Assembly: GCF_001746365.1 (NCBI RefSeq)
Contig: NZ_MJAJ01000012.1
Location: forward strand, 62,001 to 126,000
Reading direction: 5' to 3'
Source: Streptomyces sp. LUP30
Lineage (GTDB): Bacteria > Actinomycetota > Actinomycetes > Streptomycetales > Streptomycetaceae
DNA length: 64,000 nucleotides
Shown: positions 23,419 to 32,753 of the stretch, piece by piece
How the letters are laid out: each line of letters starts with the position of its first letter
Position numbering within the stretch: the first letter of the stretch is position 1
Notes under the pieces: generated by a model
What the model saw: only the letters and a program-made list of their open reading frames with translations
What the model was told of the DNA's origin: nothing
The model's database searches: none
Made by a program: the position numbers and the translations under genes

Positions 23419-24753
23419 ATGAGTACCTCGGAGCCGTCGAAGGTGACCTACCTGAGAGGGGCCCGCAAGAGCCCCCTGGAGCCCCCGCGCGCCCGTCGCG
23501 TGGCGATCGTCGGAGGCTCCCGCATCCCCTTCGCCCGCTCCGACGGCCCCTACGCCACCGCCTCCAACCAGGACATGCTGACGGCGGCCGTGAACGGGCT
23601 CGTGAACCGGTACGCGCTCGACGTGCCCGGCGTCGTGGGCGAGTTCGTCGCCGGGGCCGTCCTCAAGCACAGCCGGGACTTCAACCTGGCCCGCGAGACC
23701 GTCCTCGGCTCCAGGCTCGACGCCCGCACCCCCGCCTACGACGTCCAGCAGGCCTGCGGCACCGGCCTGCAGGCCGTGATAGCCGCCGCCAACAAGATCG
23801 CCCTCGGCCAGACCGAGTCCGCGATCGCGGGCGGCGCGGACACCGCGAGCGACGCCCCCCTCGGCGTCAACGACCGGCTGCGCCGCATCCTTCTGGAGGC
23901 CCGCCGGGCGAAGTCCACCGGAGACCGCCTCAAGGCGCTCGCCCGGATCCGCCCCGCCCATCTGGTCCCCGAGATCCCCCGCAACGCCGAACCGCGCACC
24001 GGCCTGTCCATGGGCGAGCACGCGGCGGTCACCGCCCGCGCCTGGGGCGTCGGACGCCAGGACCAGGACGAACTGGCGGCCACCAGCCACCAGCGGCTCG
24101 CCGCCGCGTACGACCGGGGCTTCTTCGGCGACCTGGTGGTCCCCTTCCGCGACCTGACCCGCGACCAGAACCTGCGCCCCGGCTCGACCGTCGAGCAACT
24201 GGCGCGGCTGAAGCCGGTGTTCGGGACGGACGGCCCCGAGCCCACCATGACGGCGGGCAACTCCACCCCCCTGACGGACGGTTCGGCGGTCGTCCTGCTC
24301 GCCTCGGAGGAGTGGGCCGAAGCGCGCGGCCTGGAGCCGCTCGCCTACCTGACCGCCTACGAGACGGCGGCCGTGGACTTCGTGCGCGGCGATGCGGCCG
24401 GAGGCGAGGACGGCCTGCTGATGGCCCCCGCGTACGCGGTCCCGCGCATGCTGGAGCGGGCCGGCCTGGGCATCGAGGACTTCGACCTGATCGAGGTGCA
24501 CGAGGCGTTCGCCTCCCAGGTGCTGGCCACCCTCGCGGCCTGGGAGAAGCAGGGCCTGGCCCCGGTCGACCGGGACAAGCTCAACGTGACCGGCTCCTCC
24601 CTCGCCACCGGCCATCCCTTCGCGGCCACCGGCGCCCGCATCACGGCGACGCTCGCCAAGCTCCTCGCCGAACAGGGCGGCCCGGCACGCGGGCTGATCT
24701 CGATCTGCGCGGCGGGCGGACAGGGCGTCACCGCGATCCTGGAACGAACGTGA
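23419..24753 (+). CDS. Acetyl-CoA C-acyltransferase (thiolase, FadA2-type)
   Basis: A 444-residue thiolase, forming or cleaving 3-oxoacyl-CoA. The nucleophile is Cys113 (QQACGTGLQAV); the other catalytic residues lie in EVHEAFASQVL, TGHPFAATGAR (His) and the C-terminal CAAGGQG (Cys). It is longer than classical 390-residue thiolases because of an N-terminal extension (about 1-28) and an insert near 160-200. GAGGAGAAGG lies five bases before the ATG. It is divergent from the FabG/MaoC pair, and together they could supply the steps of one beta-oxidation or elongation cycle. Confidence 0.92.
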   Translation: MSTSEPSKVTYLRGARKSPLEPPRARRVAIVGGSRIPFARSDGPYATASNQDMLTAAVNGLVNRYALDVPGVVGEFVAGAVLKHSRDFNLARETVLGSRLDARTPAYDVQQACGTGLQAVIAAANKIALGQTESAIAGGADTASDAPLGVNDRLRRILLEARRAKSTGDRLKALARIRPAHLVPEIPRNAEPRTGLSMGEHAAVTARAWGVGRQDQDELAATSHQRLAAAYDRGFFGDLVVPFRDLTRDQNLRPGSTVEQLARLKPVFGTDGPEPTMTAGNSTPLTDGSAVVLLASEEWAEARGLEPLAYLTAYETAAVDFVRGDAAGGEDGLLMAPAYAVPRMLERAGLGIEDFDLIEVHEAFASQVLATLAAWEKQGLAPVDRDKLNVTGSSLATGHPFAATGARITATLAKLLAEQGGPARGLISICAAGGQGVTAILERT

Positions 24754-24963
24754 GCGCCCCTCACATAACCCCCGAGGTTGCACAGCCCCGACCCCGGAAC
24801 ATCCCGGAACACGCACACGCCCCACACCTGAGAGCCGTACGATCCCCTACCTAACCGGCGGTAACCCTCGTCTTAGCGGGCATCCCGGTTGAACGCGTCG
24901 GTGCGCCAAGCACGTACGTCATGCAGCAAGCAGTTTCGTCGCTGCACGCCCAGGGAGCCGCCC

Positions 24964-26886
24964 GTGTCCACCCCGTCCTCAGCCGCCGGCTCGGCCTACG
25001 CCGACCACGACGCTCCCCCCACCCTCGTGGAACCCGAGACGCGCCGACTGGACGGCGCGGTGCGGGAGGCGTCCGTCCCGGCCCTGGCGCGCCCGGTGGC
25101 CTACGGCTCGCTCGCCGACCTGCCCTACGACAACGCGGCCGCCGTCCCCGACGCGGTGGTCCTCAGCCGCAAGGGACCCGACGGCGACTGGACGGACATC
25201 ACGGCGGAACACTTCGCCGCCCAGGTCCACGCGGTGGCCAAGGGACTGATAGCGGAGGGGCTGGTCCCCGGCGACCGGCTCGCCATCATGGCCCGCACCA
25301 CCTACGAGTGGACGCTGCTCGACTTCGCGGCCTGGGCGGCCGGCCTGGTCACCGTCCCCATCTATCCGACGTCCTCGACCTTCCAGACCCGCTGGATCCT
25401 CCAGGACTCGGGCGCGGTCGTGCTGGTCACCGAGACGGCCGGTCAGGCGGCCGCCCTGGGCCCCGAACTCGACCGGCTGCCCGACCTGCACCACCTGTGG
25501 GTCATGGACAAGGGGCATGTGGACCGGCTGATCGAGGCGGGCGAGCGGGTCCCGGACGCCGAGGTCGAGATCCGCCGGGGCATGCTCGTCCCCGACACGC
25601 TCGCCACCCTCATCTACACCTCCGGCACCACGGGCCGCCCCAAGGGCTGCGCGCTCACCCACGGCAACTTCTTCGCCGAGGTCGACAACGCGATCGAACT
25701 CCTCTACCCGGTCTTCAAGTCGAAGGACGACGAGCTCTCCGTCCTGCTCTTCCTCCCCATGTCCCATGTCTTCGGCCGGATGGTCGCGATCGCCTGCATC
25801 CGGGCCCGCGTCCGGCTCGGCCACGCCCCGAGCATCAAGTCCGAGGACCTCCTGCCGGATCTGGCGGCCTTCAGACCCACCTGTCTGCTGGCCATCCCGT
25901 ACATGCTGGAGAAGGTCTTCAACACGGCCCGCGCGAAGGCGGAGGCGAGCGGCCGGGTGTCGTCCTTCGACCGCGCGGTCGGCGTGGCCCGCCGCTACGG
26001 CGAGGCGGTCGAGGCGCACAAGACGGGGGCCGGCTCCGGCCCGGCGGCCACCCTGCGCGCGGCCCGCACCTTCTACGACCCGCTCGTCTACCGCCGCATC
26101 CGCAACGCGATGGGCGGGCGCGTGCGCCACGCCATCTGCGGCGGCTCCCCGCTGGGCCGCCGCCTCTCCTCGTTCTACCTCGGCGCGGGCATCGAGATCT
26201 ACGAGGGCTACGGCCTCACCGAGACGACGGGCGCGACCACGGTGACGCCGCCGATGAAACCCCGTCTGGGCACGGTGGGCTGGCCGCTGCCCGGCACCAG
26301 GATCCGCATCGCGGCGGACGGCGAGATCCTCGTCGCCGGGGATCACGTCCTGCGCGGCTACTGGGACCCGTCGGCCGGCGGGGTCGTGCCCGCGGCCCCC
26401 GACGGCTGGCTGGCCACCGGCGACCTCGGCGAGCTGGACGACGAGGGCTATCTGACGATCACCGGCCGCAAGAAGGAAATGATCATCACGGCCGGCGGCA
26501 AGAGCGTCGCCCCCGCGCCCCTGGAGAACTGGCTGCGCTCGCACCCCCTGATCTCCCAGGCCATGGTCCTCGGCGACGGCCGCCCCTATGTCACCGCCCT
26601 GCTCACCCTCGACCCCGACGGCCTCACCCACTGGCGTCAGATGCACGGCAAGCACCCGGTCCCCGCGGAGCTGCTCATCGACGACGAGGATCTCAACGCC
26701 GTGCTCCAGCGCGCGGTCGACGAGGCCAACAAACTGGTCTCCCGGCCCGAGTCGATCCGCCGCTTCACGCTCCTGGCGACCGACTTCTCGGAGTACGCCG
26801 GTCACCTCACGCCCTCGATGAAACTGCGACGCGAGGCGATCATGCGCGACTTCGCGGACCAGGTGGAGGGCCTGTACCCGGGGTAA
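24964..26886 (+). CDS. Long-chain acyl-CoA synthetase (AMP-forming)
   Basis: A 640-residue FadD15/FAA-type ligase that activates fatty acids to acyl-CoA. The ATP-binding P-loop is YTSGTTGRPKG (about 218-228), the adenine motif YGYGLTETTG-like segment is YEGYGLTETTG (about 413), and the hinge TGDLGELDDEGYLTITGRKK-type sequence (about 480-500) precedes the catalytic C-terminal domain. GTG 24964 has AGGGAG six bases upstream; the frame stays open to 24889 but the extra part is not conserved-looking. It probably feeds substrates to the neighbouring thiolase/FabG/MaoC set. Confidence 0.92.
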   Translation: MSTPSSAAGSAYADHDAPPTLVEPETRRLDGAVREASVPALARPVAYGSLADLPYDNAAAVPDAVVLSRKGPDGDWTDITAEHFAAQVHAVAKGLIAEGLVPGDRLAIMARTTYEWTLLDFAAWAAGLVTVPIYPTSSTFQTRWILQDSGAVVLVTETAGQAAALGPELDRLPDLHHLWVMDKGHVDRLIEAGERVPDAEVEIRRGMLVPDTLATLIYTSGTTGRPKGCALTHGNFFAEVDNAIELLYPVFKSKDDELSVLLFLPMSHVFGRMVAIACIRARVRLGHAPSIKSEDLLPDLAAFRPTCLLAIPYMLEKVFNTARAKAEASGRVSSFDRAVGVARRYGEAVEAHKTGAGSGPAATLRAARTFYDPLVYRRIRNAMGGRVRHAICGGSPLGRRLSSFYLGAGIEIYEGYGLTETTGATTVTPPMKPRLGTVGWPLPGTRIRIAADGEILVAGDHVLRGYWDPSAGGVVPAAPDGWLATGDLGELDDEGYLTITGRKKEMIITAGGKSVAPAPLENWLRSHPLISQAMVLGDGRPYVTALLTLDPDGLTHWRQMHGKHPVPAELLIDDEDLNAVLQRAVDEANKLVSRPESIRRFTLLATDFSEYAGHLTPSMKLRREAIMRDFADQVEGLYPG

Positions 26887-26919
26887 AGGGCTGGCGGGGC
26901 GCGGCCGGGCCCGGGAAGC

Positions 26920-27414
26920 ATGCAGGCCGTGAACGCCATCGAGTTCTTCCACTATCCCCGGGACGGCGGCCCGTCCCTGGCCTGGGGCGTCCGCGTCGAC
27001 GGCGTCGACCTGCGCGCCCGCACGGCCTGGGCGACGCGCGAGCTGTGGCGTCCGGAACTGGAGGACCAGTTCGAGGACCAGGAGCGCGAGTCGGCCGAGC
27101 TGATCTGGCGTCAGCACGAGGGCCTGGGGGTCCTCGACTTCGCCGAGCCCCCCTTCCTGCGCACGGCGGGCCGGATCCCCCTTCTCGGCTGCCTCTGCGG
27201 CATCTGGCAGTGTTGGCCCCTGACGGCGCGCGTCGAGACGACTCCCGTGACGGTCGCCTGGTCCGCCTTCCGCCAGCCCGAGCGCGAGGAGTGGGGCGAG
27301 CTGCCGCTCGGTCCGTTCGCCTTCGGGCGGCCGGCGTACGAGGCGGCCCTCGGGTCACCGACCGCCCTCACGGTGGACCCTCTGGGCCCCGCACCCGCCG
27401 GGCTCGGGGTGTGA
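26920..27414 (+). CDS. Hypothetical protein, 164 residues
   Basis: Not recognised. The protein is soluble, Trp- and acid-rich, with no signal peptide or helix of membrane length. A cysteine-rich patch, GCLCGIWQCWPL (about 90-101), is the only striking motif; it looks like a buried strand rather than a zinc site. Codon use fits the genome. ATG 26920 is called; GTG 26929 is an alternative. It follows the acyl-CoA synthetase by 33 bases and may be cotranscribed. Confidence 0.65.
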   Translation: MQAVNAIEFFHYPRDGGPSLAWGVRVDGVDLRARTAWATRELWRPELEDQFEDQERESAELIWRQHEGLGVLDFAEPPFLRTAGRIPLLGCLCGIWQCWPLTARVETTPVTVAWSAFRQPEREEWGELPLGPFAFGRPAYEAALGSPTALTVDPLGPAPAGLGV

Positions 27415-27541
27415 GGGGTGTGAGGGGGGAGGACGGGAGCAGCTGAAGGGGTGGAAGGGGCGTGCGGGCGGGAGGGGGGCGCTGGACCGGGCTGCGGTGG
27501 GGCGAGCGGGAGCCGGCGGGCTTGAGCTGGACCGGCGGGAC

Positions 27542-27598
27542 GGGCGGGAGCGGGCGGGACAGGCGGGAGCGGGCGGGACAGGCGGGAGCGGGCGGGGC
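27542..27598 (+). repeat. Three 19-base tandem repeats with G-quadruplex motif
   Basis: Three units (27542, 27561, 27580) differ by single bases. The first reads GGGCGGGAGCGGGCGGG, a canonical four-run G3 quadruplex pattern with loops of 1, 3 and 1. Confidence 0.8.
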
Positions 27599-27629
27599 CG
27601 GGGGAGAAGTTCCGGCCGTCGCGTGGCCC

Positions 27630-27658
27630 TTGACTTCACAAGACCCTCGCGCGACATT
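27630..27658 (+). promoter_or_regulatory. Candidate promoter of the flavoprotein gene
   Basis: TTGACT (27630-27635) and GACATT (27653-27658) are separated by 17 bases, 52 bases before the ATG. The -35 is good and the -10 only fair. Confidence 0.45.
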
Positions 27659-27710
27659 CCGGTCTCCGCACCCGAATCCATCCATTCGTTCCCAGCGGGC
27701 TGGAGCGGCC

Positions 27711-29489
27711 ATGACCACGAGCGCGGATCCTGTGAGACACGCCGGCCCTCCGTCCCGGCGGGCGGTGCTCGGCGCCTCGGCCGGCGCGGGGCTGGCGCTG
27801 ACCGCCGTCGGCCGGCCGGCGACCGCCGCCGACCTCCCCGACCTCGGCGCCTACGACGTCGTCGTCATCGGCTCCGGCGCCGCCGGGATGACGGCGGCGC
27901 TGACGGCGGCCAGGCATGGCCTCAGCTGTGTGGTGGTGGAGAAGGCGCCGACGTTCGGCGGGTCCGCCGCCCGCTCGGGGGCCGGGATCTGGATCCCGAA
28001 CAACCCCGTCATCCTGTCCGCCGGGGTCCCGGACACACCCGCCAAGGCGGCCGCCTATCTGGCGGCCGTGGTCGGCGCGGACGTCCCCGCGGACCGGCAG
28101 GCCGCCTTTCTCGCTCACGGGCCCGCCATGCTCTCCTTCGTCATGGCCAACAGCCCGCTGCGCTTCCGCTGGATGGAGGGGTACAGCGACTACTACCCGG
28201 AGCTTCCGGGCGGTCTGCCCGGTGGCCGCTCGGTCGAGCCCGACCAGCTGGACGGCAACCTCCTCGGAGCCGAACTGGCCCGCCTCAACCCGCCGTACAT
28301 GGCGGTGCCCGCGGGCATGGTCGTGTTCAGCGCGGACTACAAATGGCTCGCGCTGGCCGCCGTGAACGTCAAAGGGGCCGCCGTCGCCGCCGAATGTCTG
28401 GCGCGGGGGACCAGGGCGGCCCTGCTCGGGCAGAAGCCGCTCACCATGGGGCAGTCCCTGGCCGCGGGCCTGCGCGCCGGTCTGCTCGCCGCGGGGACGC
28501 CGGTGTGGCTGAACACCCCGCTCACCGATCTGCACATCGAGGGCGCCACGGTGACGGGGGCCGTCGTCACCCGCGACGGCACGCCGGGGCTCGTGCGGGC
28601 CCGGCGCGGTGTCGTCGTGGCCTCCGGAGGGTTCGAGCACAATGCGGCGATGCGGGCCCAGTACCAGCGGCAGCCGATCGGCACCGCGTGGACGGTCGGG
28701 GCGAAGGAGAACACGGGGGACGGGATCCGCGCCGGCCAGCGCGCCGGCGGGGCGGTGGCGCTGATGGACGACGCCTGGTGGGGGCCCGCGATCCCGCTCC
28801 CCGGCGAACCCTACTTCTGTCTCGCCGAACGCACCCTTCCCGGCAGCCTGCTGGTCAACCGGGCCGGCTCCCGCTTCGTCAACGAGGCCGGCCCCTACAG
28901 CGACGTGGTGCACACGATGTACGACCTCGACCCCACCGACCCCGACATCCCGGCGTGGCTGGTCGTCGACCAGAACTACCGGGACCGGTACCTCTTCAAG
29001 GACGTCGCTCCGACCCTCCCGTTCCCCGCCGACTGGTACTCCTCGGGAGCGGTGCGCAAGGCCTGGAACCTCGACGCGCTCGCCGCGTCCATCGGCGTCC
29101 CGGCCGCCGCGTTGCGCTCCACGGTCGACCGCTTCAACGCCCTCGCCCTCAAGGGCCGGGACACCGACTTCCGGCGGGGCGACAGCGCCTACGACCACTA
29201 CTACACGGACCCCTCCGTCCTCCCCGACTCCTGCCTCGCGCCTCTCTGGCTGCCTCCGTACTACGCCTTCCGGATCGTCCCCGGCGACCTCGGCACGAAG
29301 GGCGGCCTGCGCACGGACGCCCGCGCGCGGGTGCTGCGGGCGGACGGATCGGTCGTCCGGGGCCTGTACGCCGCCGGGAACGCCGGTGCGGCCGTCATGG
29401 GGCACAGCTACGCGGGCGCGGGCTCGACGATCGGACCCGCGATGACCTTCGGCCACATCGCGGCCCTCGACCTCGCCGGGGCCCTCTGA
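27711..29489 (+). CDS. Tat-exported FAD-binding oxidoreductase (KstD/fumarate reductase-like)
   Basis: A 592-residue flavoprotein. A Tat-type signal SRRAVLGASAGAGLALTAVG (about 15-34) is followed at about 47 by the dinucleotide fold VVVIGSGAAGMTAALTAA and the Glu-containing VVVEKAPTFGGS. The C-terminal GLYAAGNAGAAVMGHSYAGAG, shortened here to AAGNAGAAVMGHSYAGAG, closes the FAD site. Overall similarity is to 3-ketosteroid delta-1-dehydrogenases (including the segment DHYYTDPSVLPD), but the substrate is not sure. ATG 27711 has GGAG five bases upstream. A hairpin lies just after the stop. Confidence 0.85.
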   Translation: MTTSADPVRHAGPPSRRAVLGASAGAGLALTAVGRPATAADLPDLGAYDVVVIGSGAAGMTAALTAARHGLSCVVVEKAPTFGGSAARSGAGIWIPNNPVILSAGVPDTPAKAAAYLAAVVGADVPADRQAAFLAHGPAMLSFVMANSPLRFRWMEGYSDYYPELPGGLPGGRSVEPDQLDGNLLGAELARLNPPYMAVPAGMVVFSADYKWLALAAVNVKGAAVAAECLARGTRAALLGQKPLTMGQSLAAGLRAGLLAAGTPVWLNTPLTDLHIEGATVTGAVVTRDGTPGLVRARRGVVVASGGFEHNAAMRAQYQRQPIGTAWTVGAKENTGDGIRAGQRAGGAVALMDDAWWGPAIPLPGEPYFCLAERTLPGSLLVNRAGSRFVNEAGPYSDVVHTMYDLDPTDPDIPAWLVVDQNYRDRYLFKDVAPTLPFPADWYSSGAVRKAWNLDALAASIGVPAAALRSTVDRFNALALKGRDTDFRRGDSAYDHYYTDPSVLPDSCLAPLWLPPYYAFRIVPGDLGTKGGLRTDARARVLRADGSVVRGLYAAGNAGAAVMGHSYAGAGSTIGPAMTFGHIAALDLAGAL

Positions 29490-29493
29490 GCGC

Positions 29494-29517
29494 GCTGTCC
29501 GGACACCGCCGGACAGC
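29494..29517 (+). terminator. Hairpin after the flavoprotein gene
   Basis: A perfect 9-bp stem (gctgtccgg/ccggacagc) with a 6-base loop begins five bases after the stop. Confidence 0.75.
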
Positions 29518-29556
29518 AGCAGAACGAGGGCCTGGATCTGGATGCAGCCGCGGGCA

Positions 29557-29591
29557 CGCGAAGAGGGGAGCGTCGCCGCCCCCCTCTCGCG
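29557..29591. terminator. Second hairpin at the edge of the gene scar
   Basis: CGCG-a-AGAGGGG (29557-29568) pairs with CCCCTCTCGCG (29581-29591), 11 bp with one bulged A and a 12-base loop. It may be the old terminator of the leftward acyl-CoA dehydrogenase remnant. Confidence 0.5.
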
Positions 29592-29622
29592 TCTCCCGCC
29601 CGGCGGCCGTCTACGGGCGGTG

Positions 29623-29673
29623 TCAGAGCCCCATGGACTTGGCGACGATGGTGCGCATGATCTCGCTGGTGGG
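29623..29673 (-). pseudogene. 3' remnant of an acyl-CoA dehydrogenase gene
   Basis: Read leftward, the last 17 codons give PTSEIMRTIVAKSMGL followed by TGA, which is the standard C-terminus of acyl-CoA dehydrogenases (usually GGTSEIMR...KS.GL). Upstream of PTSEIMR the similarity stops and no dehydrogenase coding follows; the opposite strand becomes the acyltransferase remnant. A truncated gene, cut by a deletion or rearrangement. Confidence 0.75.
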
Positions 29674-30374
29674 TGGCCGGGAGGGCCAGGTGCGCGGGTG
29701 TGGGGCGCCCCGACCGGCCGGCCGCGACGCGCCGCTTCGTGGTCGACCGACTGGAGTTCGCCGCGCATACCACCGACGCCCTGGTGGCCGCTGCACGGGC
29801 TCGCGAGGTGACCGTCAACAGCCTCGTCGCAGGGCTGGTCCTGACCGCGGTCCGCACTCAACTCGCACCGGAGGAAGGGCCGTTGGCGATGACCTGCGGT
29901 CACGGAGTCGATCTGCGGACCCGGTTGACACCCGAACTGCCCCTGAGCACCGTGCTCAACTGCATCACCGGCCTGCAGACCACGCTGACCGTCGGCCACG
30001 ACGACCGTCCGGAGAGCGTGGGCCGGGAGGTGGCCGACCAGGTTGCCGGCGCGCTGGCCCGGCGGGACCCCGAGCGCTTCCTGCTGGCCGCGCTCAGGGC
30101 CGGCGCCCAGGGGATCGCGGTGCCCGTCCCGGTCGTCAGCTACGGGATCTCCAACGTCGGCCGGATCCCCGCGCACCCCGTTCCCGAGGACCTGGAACTG
30201 CTCCGCTTCGGCGGGACGGCCAACGCGCCGGGCATGCCCCCCAAGATCGGTGTCGCCAGCTTCGGTGGCCGGCTGCTCGTCCAGAACGAGTACGACAGCT
30301 GGACCTACGCCCCCGAGCAGATGCGGCGGCTGCGCGAGACGCTGCACGCTTCGCTGACGGATCTGGCCCGCTGA
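29673..30374 (+). pseudogene. C-terminal fragment of a PapA/condensation-type acyltransferase
   Basis: The open frame gives up to 233 residues, but recognisable sequence begins near residue 20 (RRFVVDRLEFAAHTTDALVA). It matches the second half of condensation-fold acyltransferases of the phthiocerol dimycocerosyl transferase type: VTVNSLVAGLVLTAVR, PVPVVSYGISNVGRIP and SFGGRLLVQNEYDSW. The N-terminal half, with the catalytic HHxxxDG, is absent and there is no RBS or natural start. It is therefore probably not functional. It abuts the truncated dehydrogenase on the other strand. Confidence 0.75.
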
Positions 30375-30443
30375 CGGCGGCCGGGCCGCCCGCCCCGGCG
30401 GCGCTCGCTCTGGTGAGCCAGCCCTGACGCGAGCCCCACGACT

Positions 30444-30463
30444 GTCCTGCGCTACCGCAGGAC
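30444..30463. terminator. Perfect hairpin between remnant and methyltransferase
   Basis: An 8-bp perfect stem (gtcctgcg/cgcaggac) with a CTAC loop, eight bases from the stop of the leftward methyltransferase gene. Confidence 0.7.
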
Positions 30464-30470
30464 GCGACGT

Positions 30471-31184
30471 CTAGGGCGTCGGGGCGAGCGGCCTGCGGGC
30501 GATGAGGAAGGCCTGGGGGACCCGCTCGGCGAGGTCGGCGTCCGGCTCGCGCACCGTGCGCGACAGCATCGCGAAACCGGCCCCCGCCAGCAGCTTCTCC
30601 ATCTGTTCCGGGCGGCGGCGCTCGAAGTCGAGGGTGACCGGGCGGCCCCAGGGGCGGTCGTGGCGGCGGGGCTCGTCGCCCACCTGGAAGGCCAGCAGGA
30701 GGTGCCCGCCCGGGGCGAGGACGCGGTGGAGCTCGGTGAAGAGGGCGGGCAGTTCGTCCACAGGGGTGTGGATGGTGGAGTAGAAGGACACGACCCCGGC
30801 GAGGGCGCCGTCGGGGAGGTCCAGTTTCAGCATCGACCCCTGCTCGAAGCGGATCCCCGGGTTCTCGCGCCGGGCGATCGCCAGCATCGACTCCGACAGG
30901 TCGAGCCCGGACACGTCGAGGCCGAGCGAGGCGAGGCGTCCGGTGGTCCGGCCGGGACCGCACCCCAGGTCGGCCACCCGGCCACCGGTCCCGACGAGTT
31001 CCGCGTACACGGCGAGGACGGCCCGCTCCAGCGGCCTGGAGGTGAGCTCGTCGCGGAAGTGGTCGGCGTAGTCCTCGGCGATGGCGTCGTAGAAGGTGCG
31101 GGTGGCGGCGACGAAGGCGGGGGTGGAGGCGGGGGCGGGGGCAGGGACGGGCACTCCGGAGGCGGACGCTGTGATGTCGGTCAT
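30471..31184 (-). CDS. Class I SAM-dependent methyltransferase
   Basis: A 237-residue methyltransferase of the UbiE/COQ5-like fold. Motif I is ADLGCGPGRTTG (about 72), the acidic residue after strand 2 is in VSGLDLSESML, and motif II/III-like segments are DLPDGALAGVVSFYS and HRVLAPGGHLLLAF. The acceptor is unknown. The N-terminus is Ala/Pro-rich (about 8-24). No Shine-Dalgarno precedes ATG 31184, but TAGGCT lies eight bases upstream, suggesting a leaderless transcript. Confidence 0.87.
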   Translation of the reverse strand: MTDITASASGVPVPAPAPASTPAFVAATRTFYDAIAEDYADHFRDELTSRPLERAVLAVYAELVGTGGRVADLGCGPGRTTGRLASLGLDVSGLDLSESMLAIARRENPGIRFEQGSMLKLDLPDGALAGVVSFYSTIHTPVDELPALFTELHRVLAPGGHLLLAFQVGDEPRRHDRPWGRPVTLDFERRRPEQMEKLLAGAGFAMLSRTVREPDADLAERVPQAFLIARRPLAPTP

Positions 31185-31234
31185 GGGCAGGGAGCCTAGG
31201 AGCCGGCACTGACAACGGCAGGAGGCGTAAAGGC

Positions 31235-31266
31235 AGGAGCCCCGTGCCGAAAGGCACAGGGCTCCT
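31235..31266 (-). terminator. Terminator of the cold-shock gene
   Basis: AGGAGCCC pairs with GGGCTCCT (8 bp), then a C-A mismatch, then GTGCC/GGCAC around a GAAA tetraloop. It lies 43 bases after the csp stop, and the minus strand continues into CCTTT. Confidence 0.8.
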
Positions 31267-31308
31267 TGGGTACTGCTCTCAGAGACTTGCGATCTCAGGG
31301 TGTGAAGA

Positions 31309-31512
31309 TCAGACGGGGGTGACGTTCTCCGCCTGAGGACCCTTCGGGCCCTGCGTCACGTCGAAGGAGACCTGCTGGTTCTCCTCGAGCGAACGGAAAC
31401 CCTGCGCGTTGATCGCGGAGTAGTGGACGAAGACGTCGGGGCCGCCGCCTTCCTGGGCGATGAAGCCAAAGCCCTTTTCGGCGTTGAACCACTTCACGGT
31501 TCCGGTAGCCAT
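31309..31512 (-). CDS. CspA family cold-shock protein
   Basis: A 67-residue OB-fold RNA chaperone. RNP1 is KGFGFI (18-19 on) and RNP2 DVFVHYSAI; the start [14 protein letters not shown] is typical. It should melt secondary structure in mRNA, and members are often highly expressed. A strong AAGGAGG lies five bases before ATG 31512. A leader of about 150 bases, with a stable hairpin and a candidate promoter, precedes it, as in many csp genes. It diverges from mqnA. Confidence 0.97.
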   Translation of the reverse strand: MATGTVKWFNAEKGFGFIAQEGGGPDVFVHYSAINAQGFRSLEENQQVSFDVTQGPKGPQAENVTPV

Positions 31513-31604
31513 AAGCCCTCCTTGGGCCCAAAGGGTTGCCCTGCTCCAGAACCCTGCAAGCGTGAAAGCAAGTGCCGCACAACTGCATACGTCTGAAAAC
31601 GACG

Positions 31605-31635
31605 AGAGCCCGCGGTTACATGCTCCGCAGGCTCT
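31605..31635 (-). promoter_or_regulatory. Hairpin in the csp 5' leader
   Basis: AGAGCC (31605-31610) pairs with GGCTCT (31630-31635), and GCGG with CCGC inside, with one C-A mismatch and a 9-base loop. It sits in the presumed leader of the cold-shock mRNA and could respond to temperature; that is inference. Confidence 0.5.
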
Positions 31636-31670
31636 GTACTGCAAGGGAAACCAAACTGCAACTTGCGGCG

Positions 31671-31698
31671 AGCCTAGCATGCAGGCACCCGAAAGCAA
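31671..31698 (-). promoter_or_regulatory. Candidate csp promoter
   Basis: On the minus strand, TTGCTT (31698-31693) and TAGGCT (31676-31671) are 16 bases apart, giving a leader of about 150 bases. Confidence 0.5.
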
Positions 31699-31791
31699 TA
31701 GAGGTCAAGATCACGTCACCCGGACGTTTGAAGATCCCGGAAAGGGGTTGACTCGGGGGGCGAAGTCCCGACAGTACCCGAAGGGGTCTAG

Positions 31792-32658
<867 letters not shown>

Positions 32659-32694
32659 TCTGCTGCACAGCCCGCGGGCACCGAATCCGGCCAC

Positions 32695-32730
32695 GGGCCG
32701 CGGCCCGCGGTCGACGGGGCCCGCGGGCCC
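32695..32730 (+). terminator. Paired GC palindromes after mqnA
   Basis: GGGCCGCGGCCC (32695-32706) and GGGCCCGCGGGCCC (32717-32730) are perfect palindromes in the gap between mqnA and the kinase gene. They may end mqnA transcription or fold in the kinase leader. Confidence 0.45.
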
Positions 32731-32753
32731 TCACGGGGGAGGGGTGGACGCCC

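Larger units (their letters stand above)
27415..27710. other. G-rich intergenic gap before the flavoprotein gene
   Basis: A purine-biased G-rich stretch (27415-27600) carries the 19-base tandem repeat listed separately. The last 100 bases hold the candidate promoter of the flavoprotein gene. No gene is seen here. Confidence 0.5.

Noticed and set aside
29557..29591. Transposon terminal inverted repeat at the scar
   Set aside because: The arms lie only 12 bases apart, forming a hairpin, and no transposase or target duplication is visible.
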